A stretch of DNA of 64,000 nucleotides from an uncultured Bacteroidales bacterium (GCA_905233475.1 CAJOEN010000016.1:1-64000), one strand, 5' to 3'; positions 1 through 8,317 are shown, counted from the first letter of the stretch. The notes: generated from the sequence alone by a model not told the origin. Made by a program: numbers and translations.

Positions 1-28
1 TGGTTTGATTTTGCAAAGATAAACCAAA

Positions 29-64
29 GGGCTGACATTTGTTAGTGTCAGCCCTGTTTTTTTT
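29..64 (+). terminator. Rho-independent terminator of a gene left of the window
   Basis: A 10-base stem (GGGCTGACA... pairing with ...TGTCAGCCC) spans 29-54 with a short TTGTTAG-type loop and is followed directly by a run of eight T. It most likely ends a plus-strand gene outside the window. No gene is seen in bases 1-158. Confidence 0.6.
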
Positions 65-158
65 CAGATGCTCTAAATAGTTTTATCGGACACCAATAAA
101 TAGAATACTGTTTCTTTTGTGGCTAAAATGGCGTTTCCGGACACAATTTGTATATGTT

Positions 159-190
159 TTTGATTTTATTGCAAAAAAGTCGTATCTTTG
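159..190 (+). promoter_or_regulatory. Bacteroidetes-type promoter for dapB
   Basis: TTTG at 159-162 and TATCTTTG at 183-190 are separated by exactly 20 bases, matching the -33/-7 consensus known for Bacteroides primary sigma factor. The dapB start codon follows 26 bases after the -7 box. Confidence 0.7.
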
Positions 191-216
191 CACCACGAAC
201 CATCACATAAACATTT

Positions 217-933
217 ATGGAAATAGCTTTGCTTGGCTACGGAAGAATGGGCAAGGAAATTGCCTCTGTAGCCGAAGAACGCGGACACGAAATCACAACT
301 ACTATCGACAGCGCCGACGACTGGATGGAGAAAATTGACGAACTGCGCCAATGCGACGTGGCTATCGATTTTTCTACTCCCGACACAGCAGTGGATAATA
401 TTATGAAATGTTTCAACATCGGCATACCTGTTGTTGTGGGCACCACAGGCTGGTACGAGCAGCTCGACAGCGTAATCCACGACTGCCGTCAGCGCGACGA
501 CGCGGCTCTCTTTGTGGCCTCCAATTTCAGCATAGGCGTAAACATTCTTTTCGACATCAACCGCCGTTTGGCCTCTGTTATGAACCGCCATCCCGAATAC
601 CGTGTGCAAATAGATGAAACACACCATATTCACAAGCTCGACGCTCCAAGCGGCACAGCCATTACCCTTGCCGAAGGCATTATCGACAATATTGACGGCA
701 AGGAAACGTGGAAACTCAACATCGACGAATCCGACAGCGTGAACATTGTAGCTCATCGCGAAGGCGAAGTGTCGGGTATTCACCAAGTTACCTACCAAAG
801 CGACATCGACGTGCTCTCCATACGCCACGAAGCCAAGTCGCGCAAAGGTTTTGCCCTTGGTGCCGTAATTGCCGCCGAATTTCTCCAAGACAAACGTGGC
901 TACTATACTATGGACGACCTTCTGAATTTGTAG
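217..933 (+). CDS. dapB: 4-hydroxy-tetrahydrodipicolinate reductase
   Basis: DapB reduces 4-hydroxy-tetrahydrodipicolinate to tetrahydrodipicolinate with NAD(P)H, in the cytoplasmic diaminopimelate/lysine pathway. The 238 residues begin with a Rossmann glycine motif (GYGRMG, residues 7-12). The family signature follows, with His136-His137, Lys140 and DAPSGTA at 142-148 corresponding to the catalytic His and Lys of the E. coli enzyme. Length is a little short of the usual 240-270, which is normal for Bacteroidetes DapB. ATG 217 lies just behind a strong promoter. The permease gene follows after 25 bases but is not functionally related, so any co-transcription is incidental. Assignment is secure. 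Confidence 0.95.
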   Translation: MEIALLGYGRMGKEIASVAEERGHEITTTIDSADDWMEKIDELRQCDVAIDFSTPDTAVDNIMKCFNIGIPVVVGTTGWYEQLDSVIHDCRQRDDAALFVASNFSIGVNILFDINRRLASVMNRHPEYRVQIDETHHIHKLDAPSGTAITLAEGIIDNIDGKETWKLNIDESDSVNIVAHREGEVSGIHQVTYQSDIDVLSIRHEAKSRKGFALGAVIAAEFLQDKRGYYTMDDLLNL

Positions 934-958
934 AACCTGTTAAAAATCATTTGTTTAA

Positions 959-1966
959 GTGAAAGGAAATGCCTTGCTGCGCCATCGCGGTATCGTGCTT
1001 GTAGCCCTTGCCATTATTATGGTGGTGCTTATGTTGGCGGTGTCGCTTGTAGGCATTGTGGATTTTTCGTTTGCACAAGCCCTTGACAACCTGTGGCAGG
1101 GCATTAGCGGCGGTAGTACCAATGTCATTTTTTGGAACCTCCGTTTGCCGCGCATAGTGCTTTGCGTGCTTATAGGCGCCGTGCTTTCGGTGTCGGGAGC
1201 CACCTATCAGGCGGTGTTTCGCAACCCTCTCACCGACCCCTATGTGCTGGGAATTTCGTCGGGAGCATCGCTCGGAGCGGCGGTGGCAATACTGCTCGGC
1301 TTCGAAAGTTCTTTCTTCGGCGTGGGAATGCTAGCCTTGGGTACAGCGTTACTCACAGTGCTTCTGATTTACAAAATCGCCTCCATAGGCAATCGTATGC
1401 ACACCGCAACACTCTTACTTACAGGTGTTTGCTTCACTTTTTTGGCAACGGCCATAGTGTCATTCCTGATGGTGATAAATCAGGACAAGATGGACCGTAT
1501 CATTTTTTGGACTATGGGCAGTTTCTCCGCAGTATCGTGGACTGACGTGCTTATGCTGCTTCCGGTGGCTGTTTTGGGCATTGCCGTAGTGTTGTATTAC
1601 GCCAAGGATCTCAACCTATTGCTTGTGGGCAGCGAAACCGCAAAAAGTCTTGGTGTGGATGTAGAAAAGGTGAAAAAGATACTGCTTTTGGTAACAACGC
1701 TTATGGTGGCTTTTGCGGTGTCGGCCTGTGGCGTTGTAGGCTTTGTGGGACTTGTGGTGCCGCATTGCATACGTCTGCTGGCGGGCTCCGATAACCGTCT
1801 TATTATCCCGTACTCCATTTTTGTAGGCGGTATCTTCCTGCTTCTTTGCGACACCTTGGCACGCACGGTGCTCATGCCCTCGGAAATCCCTGTGGGTAGC
1901 GTAACGGCGTTGGTTGGTGCACCTATGTTTATTTATCTGCTTTACAAATCGAAAAAACGTTACTGA
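959..1966 (+). CDS. FecCD/BtuC-family ABC transporter permease
   Basis: This is the inner-membrane permease of an ABC importer for iron-siderophore, heme or cobalamin. The 335 residues are almost entirely hydrophobic, with about nine to ten membrane segments. Family landmarks are a conserved LRLPRI stretch near residue 60, a glycine-rich VSGATYQAVFRNPLTDPYVLG region, and GLVVPH near residue 265, the coupling region that contacts the ATPase. The start is GTG 959; the ATG at 969 is out of frame. The stop codon lies one base before the ATPase start, so the two are translationally linked. No periplasmic binding protein or TonB receptor lies in the window, so the substrate cannot be named. Confidence 0.9.
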   Translation: MKGNALLRHRGIVLVALAIIMVVLMLAVSLVGIVDFSFAQALDNLWQGISGGSTNVIFWNLRLPRIVLCVLIGAVLSVSGATYQAVFRNPLTDPYVLGISSGASLGAAVAILLGFESSFFGVGMLALGTALLTVLLIYKIASIGNRMHTATLLLTGVCFTFLATAIVSFLMVINQDKMDRIIFWTMGSFSAVSWTDVLMLLPVAVLGIAVVLYYAKDLNLLLVGSETAKSLGVDVEKVKKILLLVTTLMVAFAVSACGVVGFVGLVVPHCIRLLAGSDNRLIIPYSIFVGGIFLLLCDTLARTVLMPSEIPVGSVTALVGAPMFIYLLYKSKKRY

Positions 1967-1967
1967 T

Positions 1968-2729
1968 ATGTTGGAAATCAAGAATTTATCATATCGTTTT
2001 GGAGAAAAGCAGGTGCTGTCCGACATTAGTTTGGATATTGCCGACGGTAGTTTCTACGCTGTGATGGGTGCAAACGGTTGTGGCAAAACCACACTTTTGC
2101 GCTGCATGGACAACCTTTTGGAAATTCCATCGGGCACAGTATTGCTCAACGGAAAGGACATAAAAAACTACTCTAACCGCCAGCGTGCCACTCAGATAGC
2201 ATACGTAGCACAGCGTCCGTTGTACGATGTTGATTTCTCGGCTTTCGAGATAGTGCTTATGGGACGCAATCCCTATCAGAGACATCTGCAAAACGAGTCG
2301 CAGCACGATTGGGACATTGTGGAGCAGTGCATGAAAATGACTAATACATGGCATTTGCGGCTGTCCACTCTGCAGCATATGAGCGGAGGAGAGATGCAAC
2401 GTGTGATGATAGCCCGCGCTTTGGCACAACAAACACCCGTCTTGCTCCTCGACGAACCTCTTGCCAACCTCGACATCGCCCATCAGTTCGAGATACTCGG
2501 CATACTTTCCAAAATAAACCGCGAGCAGGGCAAAACCATTGTTCTAATACTACACGACCTGAACATGGCTTTGCAATATTGTCCTAAGTTGATACTTATT
2601 GAAAATCAATCTATTGCCTATTGTGGCGATACTGCCGAAGGCCTTACCGAAGAGAATATCTCACGTGTGTTTGGCGTACAACCCAAAATCAAAGAAATTG
2701 ACGGAAAAAAACAGGTTGTATTTAGTTGA
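1968..2729 (+). CDS. FecE/BtuD-type ABC transporter ATP-binding protein
   Basis: This is the ATPase that powers the preceding FecCD permease at the cytoplasmic face. ATG 1968 gives 253 residues starting MLEIKNLSY, the usual start of the family; an in-frame start at 1914 would overlap the permease by 53 bases and add an unrelated leader. Walker A is GANGCGKT (residues 34-41). The signature MSGGEMQRV lies near 138 and Walker B LLLDEP near 160, followed by the D-loop (LANLD) and a switch His (LILHDLN). Permease and ATPase alone, with one base between them, make a minimal importer core. The substrate is probably a siderophore, heme or B12. Confidence 0.92.
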   Translation: MLEIKNLSYRFGEKQVLSDISLDIADGSFYAVMGANGCGKTTLLRCMDNLLEIPSGTVLLNGKDIKNYSNRQRATQIAYVAQRPLYDVDFSAFEIVLMGRNPYQRHLQNESQHDWDIVEQCMKMTNTWHLRLSTLQHMSGGEMQRVMIARALAQQTPVLLLDEPLANLDIAHQFEILGILSKINREQGKTIVLILHDLNMALQYCPKLILIENQSIAYCGDTAEGLTEENISRVFGVQPKIKEIDGKKQVVFS

Positions 2730-2755
2730 GAGTTAATAATTAATAATTAAGAGTT

Positions 2756-2851
2756 AAGGGGGCTTCTATAAATTGCCTCGGAGAGGCAAACTCTCAATAA
2801 CCTCACATGCTAATGTGAGGTATATCAGGCAAATAAAGAACAGGCGTGTCG
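2756..2851 (+). repeat. 96-base two-hairpin dispersed element, copy 1
   Basis: This is the first of three near-identical 96-base copies (others at 46166 and 51545). It holds a 5-base stem with GGA loop (GCCTC/GAGGC, 2775-2787) and an 8-base stem with GCTA loop (CCTCACAT/ATGTGAGG, 2801-2820). It starts 26 bases after the ABC ATPase stop, in the same orientation. The flanking DNA 2730-2755 is simple AT-rich repeat. Bases 2852-3038 hold no gene that I can support. Confidence 0.85.
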
Positions 2852-3038
2852 GGTTCCGTACAGATGTGATGTGGTGCGTCTGTGCAGGTCGGCCATAGTT
2901 TTTATCACGATTTTTGCGCAATTCAAATCATATCAAAGACATAAATAACTATGGAAAAATGTAATTCATATACACTTTTCCCCAGTTAAAAATGTTTTGT
3001 AAAGATAAGAAAAAGTTTTTAATAAAAAAGTGTACATA

Positions 3039-3560
3039 TCATTTTCTGTCGTAGAACGGGCTTTTACCTTTGGCAGTGAGTGGCAGGGCGAGGATTATCG
3101 GGCAGTTGGGAAGCAGGTTCATTTCTTTTGCAGTGCGGCCTGCCGAGAACATCACGCGGTTGTCGATACGGCAGTCGGCGGCCTGCGACACTGCCGAGCC
3201 TATGGCTATGCCCATGTCGTTGGCGTTGAAGAAACACGGCACGTCGCTGCCTTTCTCACCGCAGGTGGCGAAACCGCAGTATCCGCAGTTGAGTCCTAAC
3301 GGCGCGAGGCGCGAGCCGAACAGCAGTACCGCCTCGCTGTTACGTATATTCTCGGCGTCGCGGGCAAAGAATGCCTGTCCTGTGGCCTCGGCTATGGCCT
3401 GCATGCGGTCGGCCAGACGGGCAATGTCGTCCTCGGTAAGCACTGCTATTTCGAGGTTGTCGGTGCCACGGGCCTTGGGGGCTGTGCGGGCTGCCACGGC
3501 TATGCGTTTGGCAATTTCGGCAATAGTGTCGTTCCTGAAATCTTGTTCTTTGATAATCAT
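3039..3560 (-). CDS. DUF2148 ferredoxin-domain protein
   Basis: A 173-residue cytoplasmic protein of the DUF2148 family, annotated as ferredoxin-domain proteins and common in anaerobes; the biochemical role is not established. Cysteines 92, 95, 100 and 109 (C-x2-C-x4-C-x8-C) are placed to bind an Fe-S cluster. The N-terminal half resembles the nitroreductase-like helical region of the family (TAPKARG near residue 26). There is no signal peptide. It is transcribed convergently with the ABC transporter and is not obviously in an operon. The family call is good; the function is unknown. Confidence 0.82.
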   Translation of the reverse strand: MIIKEQDFRNDTIAEIAKRIAVAARTAPKARGTDNLEIAVLTEDDIARLADRMQAIAEATGQAFFARDAENIRNSEAVLLFGSRLAPLGLNCGYCGFATCGEKGSDVPCFFNANDMGIAIGSAVSQAADCRIDNRVMFSAGRTAKEMNLLPNCPIILALPLTAKGKSPFYDRK

Positions 3561-3638
3561 AGTGTTATTTGCGGTTATGATACGAAATTACTATAGCTAT
3601 TATAATGATGAGGATTCTTTTTTCTTATTGAGAATAAA

Positions 3639-4100
3639 TTAATCTTTTATTATATTGTAAGATAAAACGAGATCTAATATATCTTTCATGAATTTACGGT
3701 GATGAAAGTATAATTCTTGAAAATTATTGGTTGGCATATATGCTGGAACGGTTTTTGTACCACTACCTTTACTTTCATAAGTATATGTTCCCACAAAAAC
3801 ATAACTCCCACTTAAATTTTTTTTGTCATAATAGATATCGTTTTGGTTTTTATCTCTCTCAGGGCAGGTTAAATTTATAATAAAGAATACTTCATAACTG
3901 GAGTTTTTTGCTAAACAATACGAATAGTCGGAAGTGTTTGACAATCCCTGCAAACATTCAATATATAACCATTTTGATGGATATTTGTCATAAAGAGAGT
4001 TCTTAGTATTGCCATCTGTTGAATATATTTGATCGCTACAACTACTAAAATTAAATAATAATCCAATAGAAAAAAAACAAATTAAAAATATGTTTCTCAT
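3639..4100 (-). CDS. Small lipoprotein of unknown function
   Basis: The ATG at 4100 gives 153 residues starting with a hydrophobic signal peptide and a lipobox (FSSC, cysteine near residue 21), so it is probably anchored to the periplasmic side of the outer membrane. An ATG at 4127 would put nine unneeded residues before the signal. The rest resembles no family I know. It is rich in Tyr, Asn, Ser and Lys and visibly richer in A and T than floA and the DUF2148 gene on either side, which may mean recent acquisition. It reads away from floA across a 68-base gap. Confidence 0.6.
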   Translation of the reverse strand: MRNIFLICFFSIGLLFNFSSCSDQIYSTDGNTKNSLYDKYPSKWLYIECLQGLSNTSDYSYCLAKNSSYEVFFIINLTCPERDKNQNDIYYDKKNLSGSYVFVGTYTYESKGSGTKTVPAYMPTNNFQELYFHHRKFMKDILDLVLSYNIIKD

Positions 4101-4168
4101 AAAAATGTTTATATAAAATAAAAGCACGTTATGTTTTGTTTACATAACGTGCTTTGTGTTGTCGATGG

Positions 4169-5143
4169 TTATTTTTTGTCGTTGTTGGCGGTAGGTTTGG
4201 CTATGGATTCGCGCATTCCGGTGTCGGCTTGGATGTTTTTCATGCGGTAGTAGTCCATAATGCCGAGGTTGCCGCTGCGGAAGGCTTCGGCCATAGCTTT
4301 TGGCACTTCGGCTTCGGCTTCGATAACGCGGGCGCGAGCTTCCTGGGCCTTGGCTTTCATCTCCTGCTCGGTGGCAACGGCCATGGCACGACGTTCCTCG
4401 GCTTTGGCCTGAGCGATGTTCTTGTCGGCATTGGCTTGGTCTATCTGCAATTGTGCGCCGATGTTTTTACCCACGTCGATGTCGGCTATGTCGATGGAGA
4501 GGATTTCGAAAGCTGTGCCGCTGTCGAGACCTTTCTGCAACACGAGTTTGGAGATGGAGTCGGGGTTTTCGAGCACCGATTTGTGGCTTGTGGCCGAACC
4601 GATGGAGGTTACAATGCCTTCGCCAACACGTGCGAGGATAGTCTCTTCGCCGGCGCCGCCCACCAGCTGTTTGATATTGGTACGCACCGTTACACGAGCT
4701 TTGGCTATCAGCTGGATGCCGTCTTTAGCCACGGCTGCAACTGGCGGAGTATCAATAACTTTTGGGTTTACCGACATCTGCACGGCTTTAAACACGTCGC
4801 GGCCTGCGAGGTCGATGGCGGTGGCAGTTTTGAAATCGAGGCTCATGTTGGCTTTGTCGGCGGAGATAAGGGCGTTCACCACAGGGCTTACGCGACCGCC
4901 AGCGAGATAGTGAGCTTCCAATTCGTTTTGGTTGAGGCGCAACCCAGCTTTTGTGGACGAGATGAGGTTGCTAACTATCAGTGCAGCAGGTACTTTGCGC
5001 AGACGCATAAAGAAAAGTTGCACCAACGAGATGTGTACTCCCGATACAAGGGCCTTGAACCAAAGTCCTACGGGTACAAGGTAGAAGAATATCGCCAAAA
5101 AGACGACACATACTGCTACAAGAAGAATTATAATGTAATCCAT
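4169..5143 (-). CDS. floA: Flotillin-like protein FloA
   Basis: FloA (UPF0365 family) is a membrane-anchored scaffold that organises fluid membrane microdomains. The 324 residues start with a membrane hairpin (residues 3-30), followed by the PHB/SPFH-like core. A long Ala/Glu/Lys-rich coiled region follows from about 215 to 290 ([20 protein letters not shown] and onward), and the tail ends near NIQADTGMR. Length matches the family norm of about 330. It appears monocistronic. A possible minus-strand -7 box (TATTTTTG) lies at 5221-5228. Confidence 0.93.
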   Translation of the reverse strand: MDYIIILLVAVCVVFLAIFFYLVPVGLWFKALVSGVHISLVQLFFMRLRKVPAALIVSNLISSTKAGLRLNQNELEAHYLAGGRVSPVVNALISADKANMSLDFKTATAIDLAGRDVFKAVQMSVNPKVIDTPPVAAVAKDGIQLIAKARVTVRTNIKQLVGGAGEETILARVGEGIVTSIGSATSHKSVLENPDSISKLVLQKGLDSGTAFEILSIDIADIDVGKNIGAQLQIDQANADKNIAQAKAEERRAMAVATEQEMKAKAQEARARVIEAEAEVPKAMAEAFRSGNLGIMDYYRMKNIQADTGMRESIAKPTANNDKK

Positions 5144-5220
5144 AAATAAATAATTTTTAGAATGTTAGTATTACAAATTATTAGTTTCAACGTCGTTTAT
5201 GCCTGTAAACACAAGTCTTG

Positions 5221-5228
5221 CAAAAATA
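5221..5228 (-). promoter_or_regulatory. Possible -7 box upstream of floA
   Basis: The minus strand reads TATTTTTG here, about 78 bases upstream of the floA start and matching TAnnTTTG. I see no TTG at the usual 20-base distance, so this is weak. The gap 5144-5595 is AT-rich and otherwise holds only the plus-strand promoter at 5483-5513. Confidence 0.35.
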
Positions 5229-5482
5229 CGAAAAATATTTGTTTTTTTGCCACATTACATTGAAAAGTGGTAAAAAAATGCGTTCTCGAAATTTGTGTTT
5301 GATGTCCGTTATTTCTTTAGTTTGTTGTTAATCAATGTGTTCAAAAGCTTTTGGCGTGTTTTTTTGATAAGGTGAAAAGTCAAGAAAATTTGTAGTGGAT
5401 TGGCGTTTTTTAAATATTTACGGTTTGCAGATTGAGACATTGGCGATGTCGGTAGCGGTTCTTTGGCAAAAAATAAAAAATC

Positions 5483-5513
5483 TTGTAGAAGTCATTTTTT
5501 TTTCGTAGATTTG
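5483..5513 (+). promoter_or_regulatory. Bacteroidetes-type promoter for the FGE-like gene
   Basis: TTG at 5483-5485 and TAGATTTG at 5506-5513 are separated by 20 bases. The downstream start codon at 5596 leaves a leader of about 75 bases. Confidence 0.65.
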
Positions 5514-5595
5514 CAAAACGGAAAAACAATGTGGAATGGCCGTTTCAATATGCGTTTTGTCCGTTGTAAGTAATTGATAATAAAATAAATATCAA

Positions 5596-6411
5596 ATGAA
5601 AAAATATATTTTTACAACCTTTGTAACGGTGCTTTTTGGCACTGTGATGTTTGCGCAGACCGACAATCTGAAGTTTAAAGTTAAGGGTCAGACCTTTGAA
5701 ATGGTTTATGTAGGCCCCGGTACATTTGTGATGGGCGGTACACCTGAACAGGGCAACGATGTTTGGCTCAACGAGCGTCCTACCCACAAGGTAACCATGT
5801 CGCCGTATTATATTGGTAAATACGAGGTTACGCAGGCTTTGTACAAGGCTGTAATGGGTTCGAATCCCAGCCGTTTCCAAGGCGACGGCCTGCCAGTGGA
5901 AAATGTTACGTGGATAGAGGCCGAGAAATTTGCGGAAACCCTTAATGAGTTGTTACATGATGAGTTGGGTAACCGAAAATTTGCCCTGCCCAGCGAGGCG
6001 CAGTGGGAGTATGCCGCACGTGGCGGTGTTGATGGCGAGGTTACCAAATTCAGCGGTAGCGACGATATTTCCGATGTGGCTTGGTATAGTGAGAACAGCG
6101 ACGGACGTACACACAATGTAGGAATGCTTAAAGCCAACGAGCTTGGAATATGCGACATGAGCGGCAACGTAAACGAGTGGTGCTACGACTGGTGGGGAGT
6201 GTATAACTCCGAACACCGCCGCAATCCCAACGTAACCAGCGAAGGAGTGGAACACCGCCGCCTTGTGCGTGGCGGAGGCTGGGACCGCAGCGAACGCTAC
6301 AGCCGTGTATCCATACGTCACAATATGCAGCCCGAACGCAAAAGCCCCAGTATCGGATTCCGCATTGTGCTTGTCGACGACCACGACCCCGTATTCTGGA
6401 AAAACGAATAG
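5596..6411 (+). CDS. Exported SUMF1/formylglycine-generating-enzyme-like protein
   Basis: The 271 residues start with a signal peptide (cleavage after about MFAQ, residue 21), followed by a single FGE-sulfatase (SUMF1/C-type-lectin-like) domain. Landmarks are the GTFVMGG turn near residue 41, IGKYEVTQALYKAVMG near 73, LPSEAQWEYAARGG near 130, the DMSGNVNEW motif near 188, and RGGGWDRS with a terminal GFRIV. The paired catalytic cysteines of true formylglycine-generating enzymes are not evident. A non-enzymatic or GldK-like structural role is therefore as likely as sulfatase activation, and no sulfatase gene is near. It has its own promoter and no operon partner. Confidence 0.85.
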   Translation: MKKYIFTTFVTVLFGTVMFAQTDNLKFKVKGQTFEMVYVGPGTFVMGGTPEQGNDVWLNERPTHKVTMSPYYIGKYEVTQALYKAVMGSNPSRFQGDGLPVENVTWIEAEKFAETLNELLHDELGNRKFALPSEAQWEYAARGGVDGEVTKFSGSDDISDVAWYSENSDGRTHNVGMLKANELGICDMSGNVNEWCYDWWGVYNSEHRRNPNVTSEGVEHRRLVRGGGWDRSERYSRVSIRHNMQPERKSPSIGFRIVLVDDHDPVFWKNE

Positions 6412-6443
6412 TTTTTCTTGATATTTAATTTAAAAATTCCCGT

Positions 6444-6468
6444 TGTTGCGGATATGTTATCCGCAACA
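6444..6468. terminator. Hairpin between convergent genes
   Basis: An 11-base perfect stem (TGTTGCGGATA/TATCCGCAACA) with a TGT loop sits between the convergent genes ending at 6411 and 6532. On the minus strand it is followed by a TTTTTA stretch, so it could end the minus-strand gene. The plus side lacks a T-run. Confidence 0.4.
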
Positions 6469-6531
6469 GAAATGTGTATGGATTTGTTATCTCTAAATTT
6501 TAGATTGTAAATCTGTGCGTTAAGCTACAGA

Positions 6532-7290
6532 TTAAAGGTTAGCATCGAGGGGTTCGAGCAAATCTATATCCTTGATATCGTATTGGGCAGGCACAAAAGA
6601 TCCTCCCACAAAAAATTCGGCTTCTAAGGGATTGAAACATCTCTTTCTAGCGTGGTGCAGTCGGCGGAACTCCCATGTTTCGGTGCGGCCGTCTGGATGG
6701 GTGTAGCTCAGGATGAGTGTTTTCTTGGAATTCTTTGATGGAATTGAATAGTGGAACACAGTCTCGTGTCCAATGCTTTTGCGGATGTGTCTGACTATTT
6801 CTTTTTCAAACCCTTTTTGGGGCAGAAATCGATAAGATGTATTGGAAGTGTCGTTTATATTTATCCAAATATGTAATTTAAGCCAAAAAACGTTTGTATT
6901 GGGAATAACATCGAAATAATAATAGCCCAGCAATTTGTCGCCAAAGTAGATGTTATCCGCAAAACCTAAGTCGTACATGGCTTGGCGTCCGAAATAATAC
7001 AAGTGTTCGTCGTCGGCACGCCAGCGGCTTGGGCTTGCGTATCTTATATCAGATGTGTCCTTGCTACCGTCGCTGTGGGTGATAACAAATACATGTTGGG
7101 CTTCGTCGAGGGCGGTGCCGTCTTCGTAGAAATTGATAAATCCGGTCTCGTAAACGTCGAGACGAGCCGTGTCCGTGTCGTAGCTCCAGCTATGCTCGTA
7201 TGCATAGCGGCCTTCTATCTGCATCTGCGAAAATGCTGATACATATATTGTTATCATCGGTAGCAATAACGCGGCATAGAACTTTTTCAT
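6532..7290 (-). CDS. Exported protein of unknown function
   Basis: ATG 7290 gives 252 residues with a clear signal peptide (MKKFYAALLLPMITIYVSAF, then SQ). The longer reading from 7320 would bury that signal. The mature part is rich in aromatic and charged residues and seems mostly beta: repeated short strands, a YEDGTALDE turn near residue 55, and a DGRTETWEFRR stretch near 206. It resembles the lipocalin-like or META-like small exported proteins of Bacteroidetes, but I cannot name a family. A TATCTTTG -7 box at 7325-7318 lies 28 bases upstream of the start. It is divergent from kce. Confidence 0.65.
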   Translation of the reverse strand: MKKFYAALLLPMITIYVSAFSQMQIEGRYAYEHSWSYDTDTARLDVYETGFINFYEDGTALDEAQHVFVITHSDGSKDTSDIRYASPSRWRADDEHLYYFGRQAMYDLGFADNIYFGDKLLGYYYFDVIPNTNVFWLKLHIWININDTSNTSYRFLPQKGFEKEIVRHIRKSIGHETVFHYSIPSKNSKKTLILSYTHPDGRTETWEFRRLHHARKRCFNPLEAEFFVGGSFVPAQYDIKDIDLLEPLDANL

Positions 7291-7317
7291 TGCAAAAAGT
7301 GATTGGATATTGTCTTG

Positions 7318-7325
7318 CAAAGATA
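7318..7325 (-). promoter_or_regulatory. -7 box for the exported protein gene
   Basis: The minus strand reads TATCTTTG, a perfect TAnnTTTG, 28 bases upstream of the start codon at 7290. No good -33 box is seen behind it because the region is a poly-T/A tract. Confidence 0.45.
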
Positions 7326-7344
7326 CGTTTTTTTTTAATATTTG

Positions 7345-7375
7345 TTGTAAAAACGCTTAATTTTTCGTACATTTG
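7345..7375 (+). promoter_or_regulatory. Bacteroidetes-type promoter for kce
   Basis: TTG at 7345-7347 and TACATTTG at 7368-7375 are separated by 20 bases. kce starts 57 bases downstream. The promoter is divergent from, and interleaved with, that of the gene at 6532-7290. Confidence 0.65.
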
Positions 7376-7431
7376 CATTATCCAAATAATGTAAACAAAA
7401 TTGTAATACAATTAAAACCAATAATTTACCA

Positions 7432-8262
7432 ATGGATAAACTGATAATAACTGCCGCAATATGCGGTGCTGAAGTAACCAAAGAACAGAATCCCGCAGTG
7501 CCTTACACTGTAGAGGAGATAGTACGCGAAGCCAAATCGGCACACGATGCCGGCGCCGCCATCGTGCACCTGCACGTGCGTTTCGACGACGGCACCCCCA
7601 CGCAGAGCCGCGACCGTTTCCAAGAATGCACCGAGGCCATCCTCAAGGTATGTCCCGATGTGATACTGATACCTTCCACCGGCGGTGCCGTGGGCATGAC
7701 TCCCGACGAACGTCTGCAGTCCACCGACACCAACCCCGTTCCCGAAATGGCCACCCTCGACTGCGGTACCTGCAACTTCGGCGACGAGATTTTCGACAAC
7801 ACCATGCCCACCATGCGCGCCTTCGGCAAACGTATGATGGAACGCGGTATCAAACCCGAATACGAGTGTTTCGAGATGGGACATCTGGATACCATTCTTA
7901 CTATGGCCCGCAAAGGTCAGGCTCCCGGAGCTCTCATGCAGTTCAATTTCGTGCTTGGCGTTCCCGGATGCACCCCCGCCACTGTGCCTAACTTGTGCTG
8001 GCTGGTAAACAACATCCCCGCCGGTTCCACATGGACCGTTACAGGTATCGGCCGTCACGCTTTCCCGATGGCTGCCGCCGCTATCGCCATGGGCGGCAAC
8101 GTGCGTGTGGGTTTCGAGGACAACCTCTATCTCGAACGCGGCGTTCTGGCCAAATCCAACGGCGAACTCGTGAGCAAAGTGGTGCGCATTGCCAAGGAAC
8201 TGGGCAGAGAGATAGCTACCTCCGACGAGGCACGTCAGATATTGGGTTTGAAAGCCAGATAG
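7432..8262 (+). CDS. kce: 3-keto-5-aminohexanoate cleavage enzyme
   Basis: Kce (DUF849/BKACE family) condenses 3-keto-5-aminohexanoate with acetyl-CoA, giving acetoacetate and 3-aminobutyryl-CoA in lysine fermentation. The 276 residues fit a TIM barrel. The metal-binding His-x-His of the family is VHLHVR near residue 46. Other conserved pieces are the STGGAVGMTPDERL loop near residue 84, the ECFEMGHL motif near 142, and the closing GGNVRVGFEDNLYL near 222 with the metal-site Glu. BKACE enzymes vary in substrate, but kdd at 60486 makes the lysine-pathway assignment likely. It stands alone, behind its own promoter and followed by a terminator. Confidence 0.88.
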   Translation: MDKLIITAAICGAEVTKEQNPAVPYTVEEIVREAKSAHDAGAAIVHLHVRFDDGTPTQSRDRFQECTEAILKVCPDVILIPSTGGAVGMTPDERLQSTDTNPVPEMATLDCGTCNFGDEIFDNTMPTMRAFGKRMMERGIKPEYECFEMGHLDTILTMARKGQAPGALMQFNFVLGVPGCTPATVPNLCWLVNNIPAGSTWTVTGIGRHAFPMAAAAIAMGGNVRVGFEDNLYLERGVLAKSNGELVSKVVRIAKELGREIATSDEARQILGLKAR

Positions 8263-8283
8263 TTATAACGAAAAATACCGAGA

Positions 8284-8317
8284 AGGCATTTTCCTGAAAA
8301 ATGGGAAATGCCCTTTT
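8284..8317 (+). terminator. Terminator after kce
   Basis: GGCATTTTCC (8285-8294) pairs with GGGAAATGCC (8303-8312), allowing G-U pairs, and is followed by CTTTTCCC. A second small hairpin (CTGCC-GAA-GGCAG) lies at 8346-8359. The remaining leader before mfd holds no gene. Confidence 0.5.

Noticed and set aside
3070-3642. 190-codon plus-strand frame opposite the DUF2148 gene
   Set aside because: The minus-strand protein has the Fe-S cysteines and family sequence; the plus frame has none.
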